From positions 248,001 through 312,000 of the forward strand of contig MU400545.1 in NCBI GenBank assembly GCA_022578965.1: a stretch of DNA of 64,000 nucleotides. The letters run 5' to 3'. The stretch comes from Xylaria sp. FL1777 (lineage: Eukaryota; Ascomycota; Sordariomycetes; Xylariales; Xylariaceae). The number at the start of each line of letters is the position of its first letter. Within the stretch, counting starts at the first letter, position 1. This document shows, one piece after another, positions 36,333 through 46,235 of this stretch. The position numbers were made by a program, and so were the translations under genes. Under the pieces are notes generated by a model. The model was not told where the DNA came from and searched no databases. It saw only the letters and a list, made by a program, of their open reading frames with translations.

Positions 36333-37277
36333 ATGACGTCCCTGGTTGCAGCTCTTCATTATCTCCGCCTGCGAGTACTAGTGGGCTTGATCCGATTGAT
36401 TGTTCGCCTCCTGACACCCCGTGTGCAGGCGAAGCCCGACGAGGTGCTCCGAGTCCCCTCACGGGACCTGGGACGTACTATTAGGGCGCACATTTACTCC
36501 TCATTGCCTGTAACGTCGACTGACGGTGATGGTCTAGATGAGGCGTCGCAACCACGAGTACTTCGACCTGTCCTAATCAACTTTTTCGGCTCCGGCTTCG
36601 CGCTCCCTTCTTTTGGAGCTGATGATGCTTTCTGCCGCGAGATCTCTCGGCGAACTGGACATGTTGTTTTGGATGTGGATTATCGGCTGGGGCCCGAAAA
36701 CCCCTTTCCTGCCGCCATTCATGATGTCGAGGATGTAGTGCACTACGTCCTGTCGCACCCCGACATATACGATGTATCCCACATATCCATCTCCGGCTTC
36801 TCGTCAGGTGGCACGCTCGCGTTGGTCGTGCCGATGCTATTTCGAGCTAATACGTTTCGGAGTTTGATCGCGTTCTATCCGTCTGTCAGCATGGTGAAGG
36901 ATCCAAGCCAGCGGAAAGCGCCGGTTAAAGGCCCGGACAGGGGACGCGCACCGCAGTTTTGGACGCGCCTCTTCCGAGAAGCTTATCTCGGGGGTATGGA
37001 TCCAAGAGACCCACGCATCTCACCCCTTTACGCAAACAAGGTGAATTATCCGAGAAACATGCTCGTTTTCACCGCAGACTACGACGCCTCGGCGTCAGAA
37101 GCTGAGGAATTTGCAAAGATGGCCGAAGCAAACGTTCAAGCCTCCGGCGGGCGAGTAGAGCTTAGAAGAATGCGTGGCTGCGGTCATAACTTTGATAAGA
37201 GCAAGCGCAATGCGACGGCAAGAACCGAGGCCTACACCGCTGTTGTTAATTTACTAAATCAGGTTTTGACTGATTGA
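36333..37277 (+). CDS. HSL-type alpha/beta hydrolase (esterase/lipase)
   Basis: A single exon of 314 aa from the ATG at 36333; an in-frame extension upstream has no ATG. The N-terminus (residues 8-28) is a hydrophobic helix that may anchor the protein. The nucleophile elbow GFSSGG gives Ser157. VDYRLGPENPFPAAIHD is the typical hormone-sensitive-lipase-family block. The acid is Asp in FTADYDASASE and the base His in GCGHNFDK. The usual HGGG oxyanion-hole motif is replaced by FFGSGF, so the oxyanion hole differs from the textbook form. It probably hydrolyses small acyl esters or lactones. The neighbour is a DAO-type oxidase that converges on it. No pathway can be assigned. Confidence 0.88.
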   Translation: MTSLVAALHYLRLRVLVGLIRLIVRLLTPRVQAKPDEVLRVPSRDLGRTIRAHIYSSLPVTSTDGDGLDEASQPRVLRPVLINFFGSGFALPSFGADDAFCREISRRTGHVVLDVDYRLGPENPFPAAIHDVEDVVHYVLSHPDIYDVSHISISGFSSGGTLALVVPMLFRANTFRSLIAFYPSVSMVKDPSQRKAPVKGPDRGRAPQFWTRLFREAYLGGMDPRDPRISPLYANKVNYPRNMLVFTADYDASASEAEEFAKMAEANVQASGGRVELRRMRGCGHNFDKSKRNATARTEAYTAVVNLLNQVLTD

Positions 37278-37765
37278 TTGGTAACCCCTATCTGATACTT
37301 AGCTCAAATGCGATTCCTAAATCCAAGGTCATACCCTCCGCCGTCTATTCATTATAGCAACCCAGTGGCACAAGTTATGTCTGACGACAGTACAATATGT
37401 GGAAGTGTATGAATATAGACCAGTATCTAAATGATTTACCACGAATAGCCATTGAGGTTTCCTGATTTGGAGAACTCGATTCGTTAAACAGCAGAATACG
37501 TATCATGGCTACCTCATATTTTCGTTGCACGAGATCCTCGGCTCTCCTAGCTTCACTTTTCACCGTGTTGTAAAGCCTTTAAAACACTTTATTATCGTCG
37601 CCGTTCCTGGATAACTAGGGCTTTCGCCTGAGACTTTTCCGTTTCAATGTCGTGAATATCAGGTAGATCTAGTTCAATAAAGCTTTAAAATATTCAGACT
37701 TGGTGGTTATGATCGAAACTTAGTAGAGCATTGGTAATGTACTAATCATACGTGATTAAGGTCTA
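37278..37765. other. Convergent intergenic spacer
   Basis: 3' ends of the hydrolase and the FAD oxidase meet here. No gene or strong hairpin is noted. Confidence 0.5.
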
Positions 37766-39291
37766 TCACTTTGCCAGTCTAGCCTCTGTAGTCTTGAAAT
37801 AACGAGGAATGATGTGATCAATCTCCTCAAAAGTTAGATTATACCGAACCATCTGGGCAACCCCCTTTCCCAGCAAGAAACTCATAGTCATGCCAGCACC
37901 GTTGAAACCCGCAATAACCCACTGATTTCTTCTCCCGGGGACCTCGCCGCCATGTGGGAGAGTATCTGGAGTAGAGGCCATTACTAAATAGATATTCATC
38001 AGCACCTAAAGTGAAAAGAGCAAGATATCAAGTTCAAGAAAACTCACTTCCAGTCCAAATCCTATCGACCTCTGTTCCACTATCTTCCCAGCCTTTGAAG
38101 TTCCTCTGCATATATCCTTCGAAGTACTTCGCGTCAGTAATGGCGTCAAACATGGTTGAGTCGTCTATGTTATTGTGCCATACGTCCCGTTCTTTCTCAA
38201 ATAGCCATTTCCCCCCTCCTACCACGATCCCTCCGTCTGGCCTAGGGTTAAGATAATCAACAGTTTCACGGTCGTTCAACCCAAACTCTAGATTGTACGT
38301 ATGACTCAGATGAGGGAATACTGGCCCCTTTATAGGTGATGGGGCAAGGTGAGAAGCTGTGCCTTTATAGGGCGTGATGATACCCTTGTACTGAGGCAAG
38401 AGGCCAGCTGTATAGGCATTTGTCGCAAATACAACCTTCTTCGCGAGGACTGACCCCCTAGGAGTACGAATAATTGTTTCCGGGCTGCCATCTTCACCCT
38501 TCTCTATATAATCGACGTCTAGTACAGGCGTCTCTGTCTGTAGGTTCAACGCAGGATTCCGCTCCATGGTGCGCGCTAATAGTTGAGTCACGAACTTGTA
38601 AGGCCACTTTAACCCGCATGATTAGCATTTCTACTGCACCGGTGCGGCTTCAGGGAACGTGACATACAAGTGAGCATGCCGGCGAGCTGACGGCAACCCG
38701 CGCGCCCTTAACGCTCGACACGGTTTCAGCAAAATCCGCGTCTATCAACTGTCGCGAGCGCATCCACGGTTCCCCGCGAGCCGAGCATTCAGCCCAGGAT
38801 TTGCGCAATGAGGCCGCGTCTTTCTCGTTAGCGAACACGTCGTAACTACGACGAAGCTCAAACTCGCAATCGAGGCGCTCGCGCTCGACTATATCTTTAA
38901 ACTCGTCGATATGCGCGCCGACCAAGGCAATGAGATCCTCCGCAACTTCGGGTCGGCCTTGCTCAAGCAGCTTTAAGAGCGACGCCGTCTTGGCCTTTAC
39001 GTGGCCACCGTTACGTCCTGTGGCGCCAGAGCAGACTTGGCGGGCTTCGAGGAGGAGAATAGAAGGGGTTGTGCCGAGTTTTTCTGCGGTCGCTTCGTTT
39101 TGGGATAAGTGATATGCGACCGAGACCCCTGAGATGCCGGCGCCGATAATAACCACATCGCTGCTCAAAGGTAAGTCTACGGTCGAACGATACGAGTCGA
39201 GAGGATGGAGATCGGTTCGCCAGTACGGCGTTGTGGGATTAGGTACTGGTAGGCATGCATCGGCGGTGGCTTGGTTACTTGCGTGAGCCAT
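37766..39291 (-). CDS. DAO-family FAD-dependent oxidoreductase (OrdL/PuuB-like)
   Basis: Three exons on the minus strand, 39291-38668, 38606-38048 and 37983-37766, give 466 aa. The Rossmann motif is VVIIGAGISGVSVAYHL at about residues 46-62, followed by the family block CSGATGRNGGHVKA. The middle has VVFATNAYTAGLLPQYKG. The C-terminal FAD clamp reads TPDTLPHGGEVPG and WVIAGFNGAGMTMSFLLGKGVA. These enzymes oxidise amines or amino acids to imines with release of hydrogen peroxide; gamma-glutamylputrescine oxidase is the closest bacterial type. The substrate cannot be named. The acceptor ATTTAG at 37984 was chosen because it restores WTGIMASTPDTLPH. A gamma-glutamylcyclotransferase-like gene lies just upstream on the same strand. 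Confidence 0.9.
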
Positions 39292-39914
39292 TATGCTTGC
39301 TTTTCAGATCACTGCTGAATGTTCTCATTTGTGATTGACTACAAGGCCGTGTGCGATCACGACTTTAAGTAGGCTGTTAACCCAAGGTCAATCGGTGAGC
39401 TTCGTAATCCATCGCTGAAGAAGGGGCGGATGCCTAAGTATCTGGCGTCACTATTACGCGGCACAGCTCTTCACTGGCCCCTTTTAGGTAGGTGACGAAC
39501 CTGAGCGTCTTTGTAGGCTATGGCATATCATGACTCACGAGATCATTACGCGTTTTTCTCAATTCCAGCTATCTAGAAGCAACATAAGACTCGCTATTTG
39601 TTCTTATCCCTCCCAAGAAGCACTCTTGCTGTGCACAGAAGCTATAAGCGCATTGTAGGCCGCGCCAAGTCAGGGCTGGCGAGTTTCGCGATATCATCAA
39701 CGCGCCTGTTACAGTAAACTACGGGGATGGATTAAGCATCTCACAAATTAAATGCGAGCAGAACAGTAAAGAGAAATAGGCTCAATGACACGGCAACGTT
39801 CTATCTTATCTATTTATTAGGAGGTATAGGAAGTCGGAATGATAGAATCTACCATCATGCTCCTTTACGGACGTGTTTGTCGTATGTTCCGGCTTCTAGC
39901 TCTCGTCACCGTTA
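39292..39914. other. Intergenic region, nothing recognised
   Basis: Upstream of the FAD oxidase start and downstream of the GGCT-like gene. No gene is seen. Confidence 0.5.
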
Positions 39915-40682
39915 TCACTCTTCCTCGTTGTCTTTCTCGTCCTCATCTACAGGTGCAGGGATATAGCGTCGGATTACGTCGTCCACATACGAAGCAGGCA
40001 ATCCCCACTCTGATGCCTCTTTGATACCCACATTCATCCGATCGATATACTCTTCTTTAGGAGCTGACGGTGTGACGTGGTTGGTGTCGATATAAGTGAG
40101 AAGTTCGACGTTACCGTCGAGCATTGGTGATGCGTTTCCTTCATGCGGTCGGGTCTCTGCATCCCCCGTAGGATATTTCGCCTCAGTAGCTAGTATCATC
40201 CATCTCTCATATGCAAACCCTACCCCTTCGTAGCGGTCGAGCTTTGCTTCATCGTCGGGATGTAATCGGTACACTAGACCATAGACACTGGATCCAGTTA
40301 CATGCCCCCCGTCGCTTGTTTCGGCTTCCAGCCCCGTCTTGTCCGCAGGGGCACATCCTATGGCAACGATGTTGGCATATCCACGCTCGTTGATAATCCA
40401 CTACCAAGTCTGGGATCAGCCATGTCCATCTTGTTTGTAACGTATTATAACGGGCAGAAGAAGCGCTCAGGGCGCAAGTCCACCCAAGAAAGGTTATTTA
40501 CCTCTGAAATGAATGGAACGGGAGTATGATTGTAGCTAAGAGCCACTTACAGTCCAGTTGGAGACATAGGCTAGACTTATCGGAGTAGAACGCGGACATC
40601 GATGCCGCATCTGTGTTGTCGACAGGTTGGAGCCATAAGCGAAGTACAGCCGTCCCGGTTCTTTCGACCCGTTTTGTGCCAT
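39915..40682 (-). CDS. Gamma-glutamylcyclotransferase-like protein (GGCT/AIG2 fold)
   Basis: Two exons on the minus strand, 40682-40551 and 40400-39915, encode 205 aa. The family signature YFAYGSNLS sits at residues 13-21, and GSSVYGLVYRLHPDDEAKLDRYEGV follows the splice, as in fungal GGCT domain proteins. GGCT enzymes cyclise gamma-glutamyl amino acids or peptides to 5-oxoproline; other members of the fold act on modified amines. The acidic C-terminal tail (DEDEKDNEEE) is probably disordered. Adjacent to it on the same strand is a DAO-type oxidase of the class that includes gamma-glutamylputrescine oxidases, so a shared role in gamma-glutamyl-amine metabolism is possible but unproven. Two TACCTAGGTA motifs lie 196 and 359 bases upstream of its start. 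Confidence 0.88.
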
Positions 40683-41245
40683 GACCTGTGCTGTTCTTCT
40701 TTTCGTGGGTAGAGAAGGAGACTGTGGTAAATTAGTATCTTCAGTAAAGACCTCGCGTTTTTGGAAGAAAGGATGCTACGCGCTTTTTATCCTTTATTTG
40801 TTCCATGCTGACGACTATTTCTGAGCTCTCTAATAGTTCGTTGCCAGGAGCACTTGACTTGTTGTAGAAGTACGCAAGTACCTAGGTAGTACCTGAATTG
40901 CCGCTGCGGGGGAACTAGGCCCCTTGTGCGCGGGGCGGGATGCACCCATGCAGCCCTATAGTCCACTTACTTCCAGGGGATGGCTTCAAGGGTTGCTCAA
41001 GGGGGTTGCTATGCCTGAAATCGACGCCAAGTACTAAAGATACCTAGGTATAGGCACCTACCTCCCACTCTGGTATTTTTTTTTTGTATTCGCGACCGCC
41101 GGGGAAAAAAGCTTTCATATTTTATTGTCATATTTGCCATCTCAATCTTCGTGGTTATGGTATATCGGACAGTGGCTGCTGGGGACTGCCATGCTGACCA
41201 ACAAGTCCAGCGCTGCCTTGAGCGGAAATTTAACGGCGGCACGAC
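40683..41245. other. Promoter region with two TACCTAGGTA sites
   Basis: Exact palindromes at 40878-40887 and 41041-41050. A T-run follows at about 41077-41085. No gene is seen. Confidence 0.5.
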
Positions 41246-42816
41246 TTAACGTCGCTCATCTTCATTACCCAAATCACTCCGGTTCTTTGTGCTTGATTGA
41301 CATGTCTCGGACCAAGACACCGTTGTTTCCACGTTGATTGTCCCCAGCAAAATCTCCTCACTTCGAACACTTCTGGTTCTACCAATCGTCGTGCTTCGGT
41401 CGGCGGCGTAGCCTTTGGGCCATGGGTACCGAGTGAAGCTACGGTGATCTGGGTCATCGCCCTCGTCCCCCTTTAAGGAAGACGTGCTGAGAGGCTTCTG
41501 AGAACCTAAGGTTTCCGTTTTCTTCGCGGCATTCGCGAACCTTGTTGACTTGACTGAGGTTCGCGTGCCACTACTTCCGCCCACCAGTCGATTCTTGCTA
41601 TTGACCAGATGGGAACTCATCGAACGAACGAGCGCCGAGTCTGTTATCGTTACGAGCAACGGGCGCAGCGTCGGTAGACATGCACATATCAACGCCAGAT
41701 TAGGTTCGAGAACCGTCCACAAGACAGGGTTTACCAGTGCCACTTCCAATTGCATTATCATTAGCTCTAGGCCTTCATCTGACCGTGACGATGCGATTGA
41801 CTCACGAGTAACGTCCGCCGAATTTCCGTCGCGTGCTAGCTGGATACAGTAGTACAATCGAATACTGCTCGCTACGATCACCCCTCCTCCAAGAAGAAAT
41901 ATACCAGCTATACTAACTCGCTGGCTTCGCGGAAGATGAAGTTTGATAATGTCGTGAAGAGGGAGACTGAGAATCAGAACATCTGTTACGATATTGGGGA
42001 TGGCGTTGCCCAAGAAAAACTCAGTCTGGCTGATGCAGTGTCCCTCTATAGCAGGGTCTATAGCTTTAGATACGGGATGGCACTGAAAAATGGTTACCAG
42101 TATTACGGCCAACCACCAGGATGCCGTCACGCCGAGTAGGATTCCACTCCCGATCATCACAACGCGGGTGGGAAATACACGCCTGTACAGGGACAGGATA
42201 CTGAGTTTGATTAACAATATTTGAGTGGAATATGTGAATTCACCCGCGAACAGTAGCTGTGATGGGCTATTAGAGCGGCCAGTGCGTCGAAACAGGATGG
42301 AGAAACGTGCCTTCGTGTCTATCACCAACCGACTGGGATCTATTGCAACGTTGACCGCCGCCGGCCGTCCTAGCCCACCGATATTTACGAAGAGAATAGG
42401 TATAGGAAACCCTCCCCAGATAACCAACTAGACAGAGACAACGTCAGTCGATGATAATTGGCCATCGACAGAGAGCGAACAAATTCTTCTCATAGCCACG
42501 ACAATTATGTGCTCAATATGGCATGACACTTACTAATGCGAGGACACTAAACCAATCATCGGGCCCGAGGCGGACGCCTCGCCTCAATCGTACGAAGATG
42601 CGGAGGAAGAGAATTACCGTGGCGACTGCAGTAATCGGTGCTGCGATGTGAATTAATCGTGGCCCGTCTGGTCAAGGTTTTTTTGTTAGCAGCTATTGAA
42701 TAATGAGAGCAAACCCAGAAACAATCCACGCAGAAGAAAAGACTCTAATAAACTAGTAACGGTAACTTGCCGTTCAATTGCCAAAGGGCAACTGGAATTT
42801 GTGTATTGGATGCCAT
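41246..42816 (-). CDS. Rhodopsin-domain (PTH11/SAT4-like) integral membrane protein
   Basis: Three exons on the minus strand, 42816-42771, 42667-42534 and 42427-41246, give 453 aa. Several hydrophobic segments span about residues 17-310: IAAPITAVATVILFLRIFVR, then the family block RLGPDDWFSVLAL, and later GVTASWWLAVILVTIFQCHPV with the conserved CHP. The tail of about 150 residues is polar and Ser/Thr-rich, as in fungal PTH11-like GPCR candidates. Exon 1 ends at a GC donor (GCAAGT at 42770), a known minor splice class; using it gives LNDGPRLIHIAAP in frame, while nearby GT choices do not. The function is likely surface sensing, but many relatives have no known ligand. Confidence 0.87.
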
Positions 42817-43387
42817 TTGAAGAGCGAGCCTTAGGGAAATCGTTGAAAGAGGTTGCAGGCTAACAAGAAGTGATGCACGTACAGAAATAGAAAAGGAAAA
42901 ACAGAAAAGGCCTACATGACCAAATGTTTTCTAGACGGCTAAACACAAAGTCTCAATATCGTTACAGACTACTCTGTAATTACATGCTTTGGTGGCCATC
43001 ACGGCGATCTGTCTTGTTTAGAATCGGTTTTTTTGCTGGCTGCAACCGCATAATCCTTCTATACTACCCTCCTTATATTCGTGTCGGGGTCACTTCGGTG
43101 CGCCTGCAAATGAAACGCTATGAATTCCCGTACACTTTTCCCACGATGGTTGCATTATAACTAGTGCAAAGCAAGCAGCTCACTCCTTGCTTGAACCCGT
43201 ATGCCTGCATCGACGATATCTCTCCCAGGTTCCCTTGCCGCAAGATTGGGGTCGGAAACCAAAGACATGCGCCTAGGTATTTTAAGAGGTCGCTATGCGA
43301 CCCTAAATGACCATTCCACTACCGACTTTCTGTCCTATCGCACACATTGTATAATCATTTCTTAGCGCATCTATCCATCTTGCAAGC
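42817..43387. other. Divergent promoter region
   Basis: Lies between the PTH11-like gene and the alpha/beta hydrolase. No supportable coding sequence; ORF 42924-43160 has no family features. Confidence 0.5.
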
Positions 43388-44207
43388 ATGGCGACAGATA
43401 AGCCGACCTTCCTACTTGTCCATGGATCATGGCATAGGCCTCATCTGTACCAACCACTTGAACAAGCGCTGGCTGCACTCGGCTTTGCGCTCATCGTACC
43501 TGCGTTACCGACGATGGGACATTCAGCAACAGGCGTAGGCTGGGACGCCGACGTCCAGCTAGTTCTGGATCATGCCAATGCTTTGTTCGCTAAGGGCAAG
43601 GAAGTCGTTTTGGTTGGGCATTCTTATGGTGGTATACCTGCCTGCATAGCGACCCGTGGGAATGGCGTGGCCGAGCGCAGAGCAGCAGGATTACCTGGGG
43701 GCTTCAGCCACATCGTATTTCTCTGCGCATTTGTGATGCCGGCGGTGGGATTTAGTTTATCGTCCCTCATTAACGGGAGATTCCCGGATTGGCAGGAGAT
43801 TAGCGAATCGCAGGACAAGGTTAGTACTATGCGTTGCCTATTTAGTTGAGACTTCACCTGTTGCATGCTGACGCCTGTGCTAGAAACAGCTCATAGTTAA
43901 CGGCAATGCAAGGGATGCGTTATTCAGTGACCTACCACCCGAACAAGCACAGGCCTGCTTCGACGATCTTGTACCCCAATCCTTTGCCGCCGTGGTGCAG
44001 CCGGTAGACTTTGCGGTACCCGACGTCACGATCCCTAAAACATACATAGTGTGTGAAAACGATCAAGCTTTCCCGGCATCTCTTCAGCGAAAGCGATTGG
44101 CCCAGGCAGGTCTCAGGGAAGTATCTGTGTCCGGGGGGCACTCCGCCTTTTCCAGTGCCCCGGTTGAGTTGGCGGACTTACTAGTGCAGATCGCCACCAA
44201 TGGCTAA
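43388..44207 (+). CDS. Alpha/beta hydrolase (EstC/salicylate-esterase-like)
   Basis: Two exons, 43388-43819 and 43884-44207, encode 251 aa. The N-terminal LLVHGSWHRPHLYQPL carries the HG oxyanion block, and the nucleophile elbow VGHSYGG gives Ser79. The acid lies in VCENDQAFP and the base in SGGHSAF near the end. The architecture matches small fungal hydrolases of the AB_hydrolase_6 type, several of which sit in biosynthetic clusters as hydrolases or cyclase-like helpers. It starts a same-strand run with the methyltransferase (280 bases on) and the UbiA prenyltransferase. The intron falls between the lid region and the C-terminal half and keeps phase 0. The substrate is unknown. Confidence 0.9.
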
Positions 44208-44487
44208 GTATATGGTAGTAGAATGCAATCCTACTGCGACCCTGCGGAGGGGTTTCATTTCTTCGAGACATTAGTTGAGGAGTTTACATTACTAGATCTA
44301 GTATCTAGAGCACTTGAATCCTTTTTTCTTACTATGTAATTAAGGTGAAGAGGATATAAATAGTTATTTGAGAACAGCCTTCAAGGGTATTGCTGAACTC
44401 TGTAGTAAAATAGCAACCATTGACTCGTGGTGCCTTTTATGTTATAGTAAAGCTTTTGTTACGTCGTACCGCGGTATTATTGCAGCC

Positions 44488-45450
44488 ATGTCTGCTCCAG
44501 GCTATCTTCTGCCTCGCCCAGATACGACTGGAGAGAGAGCACGCCTTGATATCCAACATGACCTTTCACTTCTCGTCTATCACGGCTCGCTTCTACTGAG
44601 CGAGTTTCCCCCTTCGAACTCCCCAGGTAATTCAACGGAGGCCAGACCTCTTCGCGTCGCAGATCTGGGAACGGGAACTGGCAGTTGGGCCATCGACTTC
44701 GCACGGCGGCATCCGTCCGCGCAAGTTGTCGGCTTCGACCTCAACCCTTCCCCACCATACGACATTCCGCTTCCCGCTAATCTCCACTTCGTCGTACATG
44801 ATGTTCATAATCCATGGCCAATCGAGGGCCCTGCCGCCGGATCATTTGATCTAGTTCACGGCCGTCAAGTGCTTATCAATCTGCAAGATCCATATGCCGC
44901 GCTGCGCCATGCGTGGTCGAATCTGCGGCCGGGCGGCACAGTCGAGTTTCATGAATCCTGGAATCCTCTGGTCTCAGAGTGGGAGACCGAGAAGGGCGAA
45001 GGGAACGAGTGCAACAAAGACGGCAGTACTAGTACTAATAGACAAGAAGTTCCACTCTTAGTCGAGTGGCACCGAGGGACGGTGGTAGGATCCGCACGGA
45101 TGGGCTGTGACGCGGGTTTCGGCGCTCAACTTCCGGCGGCACTTGAGAGTACAGGGTTCGTCGACGTCAAGGTCCACGATAGCAAGATACCTCTCGGGAT
45201 ATGGACAATCGACAACGCCATTCGGGATGAACGCGTTTGCAAGATGGGCGAATTATTGCGCGTGATGCTCAAGGCTGCCGTTCCGAGTATGAGCATATTC
45301 TTCTCTCAAGGACTCGGATGGTCTGAAGAGAGAACCGCAGCTTATGCAGCTAGGGTACTAGAGGAACTGGATAGGGAGGACTTGGCTGATCATAGGATCT
45401 ATGCACGTTCTAGGAATGTTCGAGCAAAGAAGCCAGTCTGTCTAAAGTGA
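44488..45450 (+). CDS. Class I SAM-dependent methyltransferase (LaeA-like)
   Basis: A single exon of 320 aa from the ATG at 44488. The upstream in-frame extension to 44368 is not supported because the conserved N-terminus YLLPRPDTTGERARLDIQHD begins just after this Met. Motif I is VADLGTGTGSWAID at residues 57-70, followed by VVGFDLNPSPP and a motif near FDLVHGRQVLINLQD. This resembles the fungal LaeA/TAM-like group. Such proteins are either regulators of secondary metabolism or small-molecule methyltransferases inside clusters. Its position between a hydrolase and a meroterpenoid-type prenyltransferase favours a tailoring role, by inference only. Confidence 0.9.
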   Translation: MSAPGYLLPRPDTTGERARLDIQHDLSLLVYHGSLLLSEFPPSNSPGNSTEARPLRVADLGTGTGSWAIDFARRHPSAQVVGFDLNPSPPYDIPLPANLHFVVHDVHNPWPIEGPAAGSFDLVHGRQVLINLQDPYAALRHAWSNLRPGGTVEFHESWNPLVSEWETEKGEGNECNKDGSTSTNRQEVPLLVEWHRGTVVGSARMGCDAGFGAQLPAALESTGFVDVKVHDSKIPLGIWTIDNAIRDERVCKMGELLRVMLKAAVPSMSIFFSQGLGWSEERTAAYAARVLEELDREDLADHRIYARSRNVRAKKPVCLK

Positions 45451-46235
45451 TTGAGCTACAACTGGGTCAGGTTTTCAATGATGAGTGAGTACATATCAAA
45501 GTGTGATTGGTTGATGAGTTGATACGAGGAGGAGTGCTCCGCGTGGGGTTACAATTAGACCCGGCGCTTAACGTATCGAAGGCTATATGTATTTAGGTAA
45601 GTTATAATGATGTTTCCAACTAGGTATTATATTTCTTACACTCTAGAAGGCTATTTTGGTTCCTATTTCTCAGCCTACTGTTGCGCAGCTTATCGATGTC
45701 TTTGTTGAGTCATAACACCACTTGGATTTTAATAGGAACCCCGTTGGGTTTAAGGCTAATTATCTAACACTAAATTATCAAAAAATCGCATGGGAGCTAC
45801 TTCCTTAGCTTTGGATGGATGCTGAGTATTAGTTTCATACCAGGTTTATCATGGATCAACCTACCTAGGTAGCTTAGAGGGAATACTTGTCACATGATTA
45901 GTATTCGCATACCCTGTCCATGGCTCTAACTCTTCTTTTCTTTCTTTTTGTGATGTTGCATTTTTCCGTACTTGTGGATGAGTAGTGTAAATCCTACTAT
46001 TTCTACATCGTTATGCTTATTTGTAGGACTACCCCTATTCTACCCACATTCTGCACCATGACGCAAAAGTCTTGGAACCGGACATGGACACTTTAGCTCA
46101 TGGCAGATTGTCACCATATATATGGATGTTTCCAACAGCTAATCTCTTGAGTCTACACCCGTCGTAGTCTCAACGCCACTCACTCTTCGACATGTTTGTT
46201 TTCCCAAGATATTTTCAATATAGACTACTGTTAAC
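45451..46235. other. Promoter region of the UbiA gene
   Basis: AT-rich spacer with an exact TACCTAGGTA at 45862-45871 and a TATATATA-type element at 46114-46125. No gene is seen. Confidence 0.5.
46114..46125 (+). promoter_or_regulatory. Possible TATA element of the UbiA gene
   Basis: Reads CCATATATATGG, a palindrome about 110 bases before the start codon. It could also be a binding site; no data decide. Confidence 0.35.
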
